Source: CAZWCX01 sp964632945
Lineage (GTDB): Bacteria > Planctomycetota > MHYJ01 > WSZJ01 > CAZWCX01
NCBI GenBank assembly: GCA_964632945.1
Contig: CAZWCX010000099.1
Span: 1-28,094 of the forward strand
Length of the DNA stretch: 28,094 bases
Reading direction: 5' to 3'
Shown here: positions 12,290 to 20,030 of the stretch, piece by piece
Layout: the number at the start of each line of letters is the position of its first letter
Numbering within the stretch: position 1 is the stretch's first letter
Notes under the pieces: model-generated
Database searches by the model: none
What the model was told of the DNA's origin: nothing
Seen by the model: only the letters and a program-made list of their open reading frames with translations
Program-made: the position numbers and the translations under genes

Positions 12290-13999
12290 TCAGCGGGCCG
12301 TCGCCCAGGCGGCCAGTTCTTCGACCGAGCGCACCGGCGGCGCGAGCCAGGACTCCGCGATGCGCACCAGATCGGGGGCGAGCATGCCCCAGCGCTCCAG
12401 GTCCGCATGGCGGCGCAGAACCGTCTGGGGCGGGCCTTCCGCGGCGACCTTGCCGTCGTGGAGCACCAGGACGCGATCGGCGACCTCGAGCGCGAAGCCG
12501 ACGTCCTGCGTCGCGACGAGCAGGGCGCGTTCGCGCGTGGCGCGCAGCGCGCTCACGAGGGCCTCGACGCTCGCGCGGTCCTGGCCGGTGGTCGGCTCGT
12601 CGAGGCAGACCAGGTCCGGCGCCATGGCCAGCACCGCGGCGATGGCGACCCGCTGCCGCTGTCCGCGGCTCAGGGCGTGGGGCGTCTCGGGCTCCAGTCC
12701 CGTGAGGCGCAGCGTGTCGATCAGCGCGCTTTCGCGTTCCTGCTGTTCGGCGTCGTCGCGCCCGAGGCGGGCGGGTCCCCAGTGGACCTCCTCGGCGACG
12801 GTGCGCGCCTGCAGCATCAGATCGGGGTCCTGGAAGACGAGACCGATCCGGCCGCTCCCCGGTCGGGGCGGCGCGCCCCCGTCCACCCAGCGGAAAGCCC
12901 CTTCCGCGACGGGCGTGATGCCGGCGATCCCGCGCAGGAGGGTGGACTTGCCCGCCCCGTTCGCCCCCAGGAGCGCGACGGTCTCCCCGCGGCGCAGGGC
13001 GAAGGTGAGCCCACGCAGGATCCAGGGCCCGCGTTTCCCGATCCGGATGCCCACGTCCTCGGCGCGCAGGAGGGGCTCCGTGCCCGCTTCGGCGGTGGTC
13101 ACGGCGGGGGAGGCGGTCGGCGCGGTCCCCGGCGAACCTGCGGGATCGGGTGTTGCGCCGACCGCGCGGTTCCGCCCGGGCGGCGGCGGGCCGACCTCCT
13201 CGACGGTGCGCGCCGCGGGCTTTCGCCCCAGGGCGGCGCTGACCGCGACCGGGTCGGGCACGCGCAGCCCCAACCGCCGGAATGGCGCAAGGTCGGCAAA
13301 GGCCTCCGCGACCGGCGCGTCCATCGCGATCCGCCCCGCGTCGAGCAGCACGACCCGCTCGCACCAGGGCGCGGCCAGCGCGGTACGATGCTCGATCAGC
13401 ACGATCGCCGTTCCGGTGGCCCGGTGCAGGGTCGACAGCCGCTCCATCACCGCCCGGCACGCGGGCGGGTCGAGCTGGCTGAGCGGCTCGTCGAGGACGA
13501 GCAGGCCCGGCCCGAGGGCGAGCATGGCGGCGATGGCGACGCGTTGCTTGGTTCCGCCCGACAGCGCCGGGATCGGCATTGCGCGCCAGGGGGACAGGCC
13601 GAGGCGGGCCACGGTCTCTTCGAGCGCGCGGGCGATCTCCTCGCGGGGTCGGCAGCGGTTCTCGAGGCCGAAGACGATTTCGTCCTCCATGGCCGTGGAG
13701 AACAGCTGGTCCTCGGGGGATTGCAGCACGATCCCGAGTCGGGCGCACAGGTCCGCCGGCGAGGCCTCGGCCGGGTCCAGGCCCCCCACCCGCACGAGGC
13801 CGCGGACCTCGCCCGGTTGTTCGGCCGGGATCCATCCGCTCAAGCAGCGCGCGAGGGTGGTCTTGCCGCTGCCGGTCGGGCCGGCGACGAGGACGAACTC
13901 GCCCGGCTGCACCGTAAGCGTCACGCCGGCGAGCGTCCAGCGCTCGCGGCCGGGGTAGCGGCAGGCGAAGTCCACCAGTTCGAGGGCGGGCGCGTTCAT
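12290..13999 (-). CDS. ecfA: Fused double ATPase of an ECF transporter (EcfA1-EcfA2 type)
   Basis: This 569-aa protein contains two ABC ATPase domains joined by a Pro/Ala-rich linker (about 262-308). Domain 1 has Walker A GPTGSGKTT (40-48), Q-loop Gln93, signature LSGGT (146-150), Walker B LLVLDE (166-171) and H-loop His204, all standard. Domain 2 has Walker A GANGAGKST (345-353), Gln390, signature LSRGQ (443-447) and Walker B ending Asp467-Glu468, but the H-loop histidine is Gln498 ('VATQDV'), so its site may be catalytically weakened. Fused ATPases of this kind power ECF importers such as the HMP/thiamin transporter YkoEDC. The ATG at 13999 has no ribosome-binding sequence upstream, and a -10 box ends seven bases before it, which suggests a leaderless mRNA. 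It is the first gene of the operon ecfA-ecfT-lipoprotein and is divergent from the PDZ-thioredoxin gene. Confidence 0.92.
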   Translation of the reverse strand: MNAPALELVDFACRYPGRERWTLAGVTLTVQPGEFVLVAGPTGSGKTTLARCLSGWIPAEQPGEVRGLVRVGGLDPAEASPADLCARLGIVLQSPEDQLFSTAMEDEIVFGLENRCRPREEIARALEETVARLGLSPWRAMPIPALSGGTKQRVAIAAMLALGPGLLVLDEPLSQLDPPACRAVMERLSTLHRATGTAIVLIEHRTALAAPWCERVVLLDAGRIAMDAPVAEAFADLAPFRRLGLRVPDPVAVSAALGRKPAARTVEEVGPPPPGRNRAVGATPDPAGSPGTAPTASPAVTTAEAGTEPLLRAEDVGIRIGKRGPWILRGLTFALRRGETVALLGANGAGKSTLLRGIAGITPVAEGAFRWVDGGAPPRPGSGRIGLVFQDPDLMLQARTVAEEVHWGPARLGRDDAEQQERESALIDTLRLTGLEPETPHALSRGQRQRVAIAAVLAMAPDLVCLDEPTTGQDRASVEALVSALRATRERALLVATQDVGFALEVADRVLVLHDGKVAAEGPPQTVLRRHADLERWGMLAPDLVRIAESWLAPPVRSVEELAAWATAR

Positions 14000-14005
14000 G
14001 CGCGC

Positions 14006-14035
14006 ATGCTACCCGCGGCGCCGCCCCCCCTTCAA
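14006..14035 (-). promoter_or_regulatory. Promoter of the ECF operon, probably leaderless
   Basis: On the minus strand TTGAAG (14035-14030), an 18-base spacer, and TAGCAT (14011-14006). The predicted transcription start, about seven bases after the -10 box, coincides with the A of the ATG at 13999, and no Shine-Dalgarno sequence is present. The box lies only a few bases from the oppositely oriented promoter at 14040-14069. Confidence 0.6.
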
Positions 14036-14039
14036 TGTA

Positions 14040-14069
14040 TTGACGGTCGCCCGGCAGCCTCCCTAGAAT
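14040..14069 (+). promoter_or_regulatory. Sigma70-type promoter of the PDZ-thioredoxin gene
   Basis: TTGACG (14040-14045), an 18-base spacer, then TAGAAT (14064-14069), followed by GC. Transcription should begin near 14076, giving a leader of about 38 bases that contains AAGGGGA, a good ribosome site seven bases before the ATG at 14115. The same TAGAATGC box recurs upstream of the TerB-WD40 kinase. Confidence 0.72.
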
Positions 14070-14114
14070 GCGACTCTCCAGCCTTCATGACCGATGGTGT
14101 AAGGGGACTTGCCC

Positions 14115-15050
14115 ATGTTTCGCACCCTGGTGTTCCGCTTCGCCTCCGTCGTTCTCGTCTTCTGCCTGGCCGCCGCGAGCGCGATTGCGCAGATGGAGCC
14201 GCCGCGCCAGCAGGACCCGCCTCCCGACGGACCGATGCTCGGGATCCAGGGATTCGATTCCACCATGCAGCCGGCGGCCGGACCCGGCGTGACCATCGTC
14301 GTTCCGCTCGAAGGGGGGCCCGCGGATGCCGCGGGCGTGAAGCCGGGCGATGTCCTCGTCAAGATCGACGGCCGCGACATCCTCGACATGCGGTCGCTGC
14401 AGAGTCTGCTCCCGACCTACACGGTGGGCGATACGATCGAGCTCACGCTCAAGCGCGGCGCCGAGACCGTCGCCTTGAAGATGAAGCTCGGCTCCCGCCG
14501 CGCGATCCAGGAGGCGGAGGCCAAGCGCAGCCTCCTGGTCGGTCTGCCGATGCCCCCGATCGCGGTTACCGAGTGGGTGAACGGCCCGTTCGACCCCGCA
14601 TCCCTGCAGGGGAAGGTCGCGGTCGTTCACTTCTTCGAGATGCTGTGCGCGGGCTCGTTGGGGTACTCCTTGCCGCGGATCACGAAGTGGGCGGGAAAGT
14701 ACGGCCAGAATCCCGAATTCGCCGTCGTGGGGATCCACTCGGTGTGGGAGTTGCACGACCGGCAGACCCCCGAAGCGCTCAAGGAGTTCGTCGCGCGCCG
14801 GGAGATCAAGTATCCGATCGGCATCGATGTTCAGCGTCCCCAGGACGCGCGCGGGAATGAAACGCTGTGGAATTTCCGCATCGGCAACGACGAAGGCCGG
14901 CTGGCGACCCCCGGCACCGTCATCGTCGACAAGCAGGGGATTGTGCGGTTCAAGAAGTACGGCAACGTGGATGAGGTGGAGGTCGAGGCGTTGATCGACC
15001 GGCTGCTGGCGGAGCCCGCCGGCGGCGGCGCCGTCGAGCCGCCCAAATAG
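14115..15050 (+). CDS. Secreted PDZ-thioredoxin-fold fusion, single cysteine
   Basis: This 311-aa exported protein has a signal peptide at 1-26 (hydrophobic core SVVLVFCLAAASAIA, cleavage after AQ or nearby). Residues 40-126 form a PDZ domain: 'MLGIQGF', then 'GGPADAAGVKPGDVLVKIDGRDI', the classical HtrA/tail-protease-type loop. Residues about 141-300 form a thioredoxin/TlpA/peroxiredoxin-like fold: 'VGLPMPP', 'LQGKVAVVHFFEMLCAGSLGYSLPRI', 'FAVVGIHSVWE', and the cis-Pro region 'ATPGTVIVDKQG'. The usual CxxC is CAGS (Cys178 to Ser181), so only the nucleophilic cysteine remains; it cannot work as an ordinary dithiol reductase and may bind mixed disulfides or act like a one-cysteine peroxiredoxin. 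The ATG at 14115 fits the AAGGGGA ribosome site better than the in-frame TTG at 14109. It is followed 46 bases later by the FG-GAP kinase and may be co-transcribed with it. Confidence 0.87.
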   Translation: MFRTLVFRFASVVLVFCLAAASAIAQMEPPRQQDPPPDGPMLGIQGFDSTMQPAAGPGVTIVVPLEGGPADAAGVKPGDVLVKIDGRDILDMRSLQSLLPTYTVGDTIELTLKRGAETVALKMKLGSRRAIQEAEAKRSLLVGLPMPPIAVTEWVNGPFDPASLQGKVAVVHFFEMLCAGSLGYSLPRITKWAGKYGQNPEFAVVGIHSVWELHDRQTPEALKEFVARREIKYPIGIDVQRPQDARGNETLWNFRIGNDEGRLATPGTVIVDKQGIVRFKKYGNVDEVEVEALIDRLLAEPAGGGAVEPPK

Positions 15051-15057
15051 TCGCCGC

Positions 15058-15073
15058 CCCGCCGGATGGCGGG
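15058..15073 (+). terminator. Hairpin after the PDZ-thioredoxin gene
   Basis: CCCGCC (15058-15063), loop GGAT, GGCGGG (15068-15073): a perfect six-base-pair GC stem seven bases after the stop codon. No T-tract follows, and no promoter is evident before the next gene at 15097, so it may attenuate or stabilise rather than terminate. Confidence 0.35.
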
Positions 15074-15096
15074 AGGCGTCATCCTGCGGTGATGGA

Positions 15097-18000
15097 ATGT
15101 CCGATCCGAAGCCTCCGCGCCAGGAGCCGGTCCCGATCCCTCCGGATACGCCGACCCTGATCGACCTGGCCCGCGCGACCGGGATCATCTCGTCGGATCA
15201 GGCGCGGTTGCTGGCGGATCTCGCCGCGGCGCGCGCGTTTTCGGCCGCGCAGGGCGCCGCGTCTCCCCCAGTCCCGTCGCCGGACACCCGGGACGCCCGC
15301 GCGCACCCCGCCGCGCCCCCCGCTCCCCCGGAAGGCCCCGGGCTCCCGGCGGAGCACCCGTCGCCCCCGACCCGCGAAGAGGCGCAGGCCTTCGTCGCGC
15401 CGACCCCGAGTCCGGCTTCCACCGGCGCGGAGACGATCCTCGAACCCCCTCCGGGCGGGATCACCCCGAGCTTCGTGCACAAGTTCCAGCGCGCCGACAC
15501 CGTCGACGAGGGGGCCCGCGCGGGGCCGGCGCGGCCGCGGCGGCCCTCGGAGATCCTGCGCCTCAGTTCGGTCTTCTCCGCGCACGCCGTGTTCAACATC
15601 GCCGAAATGCCGGACGTGCCGGAAGAGGCGCGCGCGGCCTGGCTGATCGAGAAGAATCGCTTCGGCAAGTACATCCTGGTCACGCGCGTCGGCGCGGGGG
15701 CGATGGGAGAGGTCTGGCGCGCCTGGCAGATCGACCTGCCCCGCTGGGTGGCGCTCAAGTTCCTCAAGGGCGACAATCCCGAGGAGATCGCCCGTTTCGT
15801 CCAGGAGGCGCGCACGGCGGCGAAGCTGGCGCACGCCAACATCGTCACGACGTACGAAGCGGGGGAACTGCAAGGCCGGCGCTACATCGCGATGGAATTC
15901 CTGGAAGGGGCGGACCTGTCGCGCGGGGCGTTGGAAACGCGCGCGGCGCTCGAGGCGATTCGCGACGCCGCCCGCGCGGTCCACTACGCACACGAGCAGC
16001 AGATCATCCACCGCGACCTCAAGCCCTCGAACCTCGTCCTGACCCGGTCGGGGCGTCTCTGCGTCACCGACTTCGGGCTGGCGAAGAGCCTGAAGACGCC
16101 CAGCGGTTTGAGCCAGACCGGGGCCTTGCTGGGCACTCCGTACTACATGTCGCCCGAACAGGCGGCCGGCCGGACCGACCTCGATGGCCGCTCCGACGTC
16201 TTTGCGCTCGGCGCGACGCTCTACCACCTGCTGACGGGCCGGCCGCCGTTCACCGGCAACACCTGGGTGGAAATCCTCCGCGGCGTGCTCCAGGACGAAC
16301 CGATTCCCCCGCGCTACCTGAACCCCGCCCTTGGACGGGACGTGGAGACGATCGTCCTGAAGTGCCTCGAGAAGGAACCCGCGCGTCGCTACGAGTCGGC
16401 GCGGGCGCTCCAGGAGGATCTCGACCGCAGCCTGCGGGGGGAAGCGATCCTCGCGCGGCCCGCGAGCCTCGTCTACAAGATGTGGCTGCGCGTGCGCCGG
16501 CACAAGGCGGCTTCCGCCGCCGCCGCGGCGCTGGTGGGGACGCTCTCGGTGGTCGGGGCGGTGTGGGCCTTCACCCCCGGGAAGATCCAGTTCGCGGTCG
16601 CTCCGGCCGGCGCGCGGGTTCGCGTGGGCGAGCAGGAGTGGATCGCGCGCGCCGAACCCCGGCTGGTTTCGCTGCCGGCCGGCGTTTACGAAATGACCGC
16701 CGAACTCGCCGGACACGATCCCGAAACCCGAACCGTGGCCGTCGAACGGGGGCGGACCAAGGACCTGACGCTGCGACTGGCCCACCACCAGGGGCGCCTG
16801 GAGGCGGAGAGTCATCCCCAGGGCTCGGAAATCGAGGTGGACGGCGTCGCGTACGGATCGCGCGTCCGCAACCTGGCGCTGGATACCGGTCCGCACCGCC
16901 TGCGTGCGTGGAGCCTGGGGCACTATACGCGCGAGGCGGAGGTCGAGGTGGAGAAGGGCGGGACCGCGCGCGCATTTCTCTGGCTGGAGCCGGGGGTGGC
17001 CTGGACGTACGGTTCCACCGGGATCCCGTCCGGCATCGGCCTGGATCTGCGCGCGATCGACATCGACGGCGACGGCGTGCGCGAGATGCTGCACCAGGAC
17101 TCCACCGATCTCGTCTTCCGCCGGGCGGTCGACGGGGCGGAGCTCCGTCGCCTGACGGCCTGGGACTCCTTGCAGTTCCACCATGCGGTCCTCGACCTGG
17201 GGGGGGACGTCGGCCGCGTCCTGGTGATCGGTGGCGAGCGGAACCACGGCGCCGCGATGCTGTGCGTCGATCCGCGGCGGCCGGGAAGCGAGGCGGTCCT
17301 GTGGCATTGGCAGGGGCCGGCGGAACAGTGGCCGGCACCCTGCGGGATGATGCTGGTCCTGCTTTCCGATCTCAACGGGGACGGCGTGGCCGAGATCGCC
17401 GGCGGCCTGCGTCGTCCCGGCGTGGTCGTGTTGGACGGGAAGACGGGGAAGGAGTGGGCGATGCGCGGGACCCCGGTCCATCCCGGCATGCTCGGACTCC
17501 TCGATGCCCGCGACCCGGACCGCCTGCTGTTCGGCGGGCCGCGTCAGCCGCCGGAGCAGCCGGTGACGGAGTCGACGCCGTACACCGTCGGGTGCCTGCG
17601 GATCTCCGACGGGGCGCTGGAGTGGACGACCGACCTGGGCCCGGTCCGCGAACTCGGCTGGGTCGATCTGGACGGCGACGGCCTGCGGGAAGTGCAGTTC
17701 CGCACGGCGGCCGCGCTGCACGTGGCGGAAGGCCGAACCGGTTCGCCCCGCTGGTCGGCGCCGATGGCGGGCGGTGCGGGGGCGGCCACGGCCTGCGGCA
17801 CGACCGACCTGGACGGCGACGGCTTGCAGGACCTCCTGTACGTGGATCGTGAGGGCCGCGCGCACGCGCGCAGCGGCGCCGACGGGCACGTCCTCTGGGA
17901 ACGCGCGCTCGGGGCGCTCGCCGTCGTGGGCGGCCCCGCCGGGATCGCGCGGGGGGCGGGGGGGGAGCTCGTGTTTCGCGGCGAGAACGCGCTTGCCGCG

Positions 18001-19437
18001 GTCGACCCCAAGGACGGCTCGCCGCGCTGGAGCACGCCGGGGGACTTCCTCCATGCGGCCTGTTTGGACGTCGACCGGGACGGGACCGGCGAGATCGTGG
18101 CGGGGCAGCGCGGGGTCGGGCTCGTCTGTTTCGGCGGCGACGGGAAACGCCGGTGGACGTTGTCGCTGGCCCAGGACGTTTCTCCGGCGGACGTGTTCGA
18201 CGATGTCGATGGGGACGGACAGGGGGAGATCGCGATTCATGCCTCCGCGGCGATGATCGGCGTCGTGCGACCTCCCCTGCGACTGTGGAGTCGCCCCGCG
18301 GCCGGACCGCTGCAGGCGGCGCCGATCGCCGTCGACCTCGACGGGGACGGCGGTCTCGAAGTGATTCAACTGGGTCCCTGGGGTCAGGATCGCCGGCTGG
18401 CCTGCCTGGACGGCCGGAGCGGCCGCGTGCGCTGGACGCGCACCGAGAACACGCCCCCGAACCGGGGGCCGGGCGTGGGTGACTTCGACGGCGACGGCCG
18501 GCCCGACCTGGTGATCGTCGGCGCGCGCGCGCGCGTCCCGGGTCCGCGTTTCATGGTGTTTCGCGGCTCCGACGGCGAGATCGTGCGCGAATGGGAGTAC
18601 GACGGGGCGGACCTCTATTGTCGCCCCGCGGTCGCGGACGCGAACGGCGACGGCGTCCCCGAAGTGGTTTACCAGCGCTGGAGCGGACAGGATCTCGCCT
18701 GCACGGACGGGAAGACGGGACGGCTGCTGTGGCGACTCGACGCCGGCGCCCCGGGGATGGGCGGGGTCGAAGCCGCCGACCTGGACGGCGACGGCGGGAT
18801 CGATTTCGTCGCGCCGTTCCTCGACGGTCGGGTCCACGCCGTGCGCGGGAAGGACGGTGTCCCCCTCTGGTCCGCGACCGTGGATCCGGAGGGCAGCCGA
18901 GCTCCCGCAGCGGCGGCCGACGTGGACGGCGCCGGCGCGGTCGTGGTGTTCGTGGTTTCGCGCCGGGGCACGCTCTGGGCCCTGGAGGGGAAGACGGGGG
19001 CGACCCGCTGGACGCTGCCCGGGGGAAGCGAAGGACTCGGCCGCCCGGAAATCGTCCGCGCGGACGGCGGAAGCACGGTGGTGGTGGCTCCCCTGGGGGC
19101 CGCGGGCGTGGTCGCCGCCGAGGCGGCGACCGGGGCCTTGCGCTGGCATGCACCCGAGCGCAAGGCGGTACTCGCCGCCCCGCGCGTCCGCGACCTCGAC
19201 GGGGACGGGCTTCTCGAGGTCGTGGTCGCGACGGCGCACGGCGACCTCGAGGTTCTCGACTTTCGCACCGGCGCTTCGCTCTGGAGGGTCTCCCTGGGAG
19301 GGGGCATGATCGAGTCCGATCCCGAGGTCGCGGACCTCGACGGGGACGGTGTCCTGGACATCCTCGTGGCCGATCACGACGGGATGCTGCACGCCGTCAG
19401 CGGGCGCGGGACCCGCGGGGCGCGGCGCTCCCGGTAG
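15097..19437 (+). CDS. Transmembrane Ser/Thr kinase with PEGA and calcium-type FG-GAP propeller
   Basis: This 1446-aa protein starts with an N-terminal helical segment (17-50) and a long Pro/Ala linker. A kinase domain follows at about 190-455 with glycine loop GAGAMG, Lys221, HRDLKPSN (Asp307), DFG (Asp325), 'GTPYYMSPEQ', all intact. A membrane helix at about 470-491 is followed by two PEGA-like beta modules (about 497-562 and 565-630). Residues 640-1446 hold 13 Asp-rich loops of the DxDGDG type, starting at 655, 758, 857, 904, 991, 1036, 1080, 1129, 1181, 1228, 1275 (degenerate DVDGAG), 1366 and 1413, often 47-52 residues apart. They alternate with 'DGKTGxxLW' strands as in PQQ-type blades. 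The architecture indicates a receptor kinase with a large extracytoplasmic, probably Ca2+-binding propeller. The ribosome site before the ATG at 15097 is weak. The methyltransferase gene begins 30 bases after its stop, so they probably form one operon. Confidence 0.93.
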   Translation: MSDPKPPRQEPVPIPPDTPTLIDLARATGIISSDQARLLADLAAARAFSAAQGAASPPVPSPDTRDARAHPAAPPAPPEGPGLPAEHPSPPTREEAQAFVAPTPSPASTGAETILEPPPGGITPSFVHKFQRADTVDEGARAGPARPRRPSEILRLSSVFSAHAVFNIAEMPDVPEEARAAWLIEKNRFGKYILVTRVGAGAMGEVWRAWQIDLPRWVALKFLKGDNPEEIARFVQEARTAAKLAHANIVTTYEAGELQGRRYIAMEFLEGADLSRGALETRAALEAIRDAARAVHYAHEQQIIHRDLKPSNLVLTRSGRLCVTDFGLAKSLKTPSGLSQTGALLGTPYYMSPEQAAGRTDLDGRSDVFALGATLYHLLTGRPPFTGNTWVEILRGVLQDEPIPPRYLNPALGRDVETIVLKCLEKEPARRYESARALQEDLDRSLRGEAILARPASLVYKMWLRVRRHKAASAAAAALVGTLSVVGAVWAFTPGKIQFAVAPAGARVRVGEQEWIARAEPRLVSLPAGVYEMTAELAGHDPETRTVAVERGRTKDLTLRLAHHQGRLEAESHPQGSEIEVDGVAYGSRVRNLALDTGPHRLRAWSLGHYTREAEVEVEKGGTARAFLWLEPGVAWTYGSTGIPSGIGLDLRAIDIDGDGVREMLHQDSTDLVFRRAVDGAELRRLTAWDSLQFHHAVLDLGGDVGRVLVIGGERNHGAAMLCVDPRRPGSEAVLWHWQGPAEQWPAPCGMMLVLLSDLNGDGVAEIAGGLRRPGVVVLDGKTGKEWAMRGTPVHPGMLGLLDARDPDRLLFGGPRQPPEQPVTESTPYTVGCLRISDGALEWTTDLGPVRELGWVDLDGDGLREVQFRTAAALHVAEGRTGSPRWSAPMAGGAGAATACGTTDLDGDGLQDLLYVDREGRAHARSGADGHVLWERALGALAVVGGPAGIARGAGGELVFRGENALAAVDPKDGSPRWSTPGDFLHAACLDVDRDGTGEIVAGQRGVGLVCFGGDGKRRWTLSLAQDVSPADVFDDVDGDGQGEIAIHASAAMIGVVRPPLRLWSRPAAGPLQAAPIAVDLDGDGGLEVIQLGPWGQDRRLACLDGRSGRVRWTRTENTPPNRGPGVGDFDGDGRPDLVIVGARARVPGPRFMVFRGSDGEIVREWEYDGADLYCRPAVADANGDGVPEVVYQRWSGQDLACTDGKTGRLLWRLDAGAPGMGGVEAADLDGDGGIDFVAPFLDGRVHAVRGKDGVPLWSATVDPEGSRAPAAAADVDGAGAVVVFVVSRRGTLWALEGKTGATRWTLPGGSEGLGRPEIVRADGGSTVVVAPLGAAGVVAAEAATGALRWHAPERKAVLAAPRVRDLDGDGLLEVVVATAHGDLEVLDFRTGASLWRVSLGGGMIESDPEVADLDGDGVLDILVADHDGMLHAVSGRGTRGARRSR

Positions 19438-19467
19438 GGATCGACCTCCAGCGAAGGAGCCCACCCC

Positions 19468-20018
19468 TTGGAAACGACCGGTGCGGCCGCCTGGACCGGC
19501 GTCGAACTGCGGGCCCGCTTCGGCATTCAATCCACCGCGGCCGCGCAGGCGGTCGCCGCCTGGGCGGGCCTCGACGGGCTCGAAGCCTCCTCCGTGCGGC
19601 GCCGGGCCGAGGGCGGCCCCTGGCTGCCTCCGCTGGCAGAGCGGCTCTGGTTGCCCCCGGCGATCCCGGCGCCCCGCCTGCTGGCCGCGCTCGACGCCTG
19701 GTTCTGCGTCGTCTGTCGCCTGCTGGCCTGTGCGGCGATGGAACGTCCGGGCGACCCCGACGGCCTCGCCGCGCTCGCGCGGGCCTCCACGCGGGCGTTT
19801 CGGAAGGGTCTTGTGGATCGACTCGCGGGTCGCTGGCACGAAGGCCGCGGCATCCTCCTGGACGCCGCGGGGCCGTCCCCCCTCGACGCCATCCTGGAGG
19901 GTGACCCGGGCGCCCTCGAGGCCGCGCGGGGAGCCGCAGGCGCCTTCGCCGCGGGGCCCGACGCAGCCCACCCCGCACGGTCGGAACCGGCCGACCTCCT
20001 GCGCGACCTCTACCAGGA
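19468..20018 (+). CDS. N6-adenine DNA methyltransferase, N-terminal part (broken by assembly gap)
   Basis: The visible 183 residues start at a TTG codon with a strong AAGGAG ribosome site (19454-19459) eight bases upstream. They form a mostly helical domain ending 'EPADLLRDLYQ' and then enter a run of N. In class I/IIG-type methyltransferases a 'DLL.DLYQ' segment is typically followed within a few dozen residues by 'GEYYTP'; the sequence just right of the gap contains 'GEYFTP', so this is almost certainly the N-terminal domain of the same protein. No nuclease motif (for example PD-ExK) is visible in it. The domain in such enzymes is a helical region before the catalytic fold; its exact job here is unknown. 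It lies 30 bases after the FG-GAP kinase gene in the same direction, so co-transcription is likely. Confidence 0.75.
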
Positions 20019-20028
20019 NNNNNNNNNN
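20019..20028. other. Assembly gap (10 N)
   Basis: Ten N interrupt the methyltransferase gene next to a GGGGGG-CCCCC and C-run tract that is hard to sequence. For the flanking coding frames to join, the missing length must leave remainder 2 on division by 3 (for example 8 or 11), so the 10 N are a placeholder rather than a measured length. Confidence 0.97.
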
Positions 20029-20030
20029 CC

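Noticed and set aside
11406..14860. Two overlapping open frames of about 850 codons on the plus strand
   Set aside because: They are antisense shadows of EcfT and EcfA; no motifs, and composition is typical of GC-rich complements.
15079..19971. 1630-codon open frame on the minus strand opposite the FG-GAP kinase
   Set aside because: It is longer than the real gene but carries no domain; the plus strand has an intact kinase and repeated calcium-type loops.
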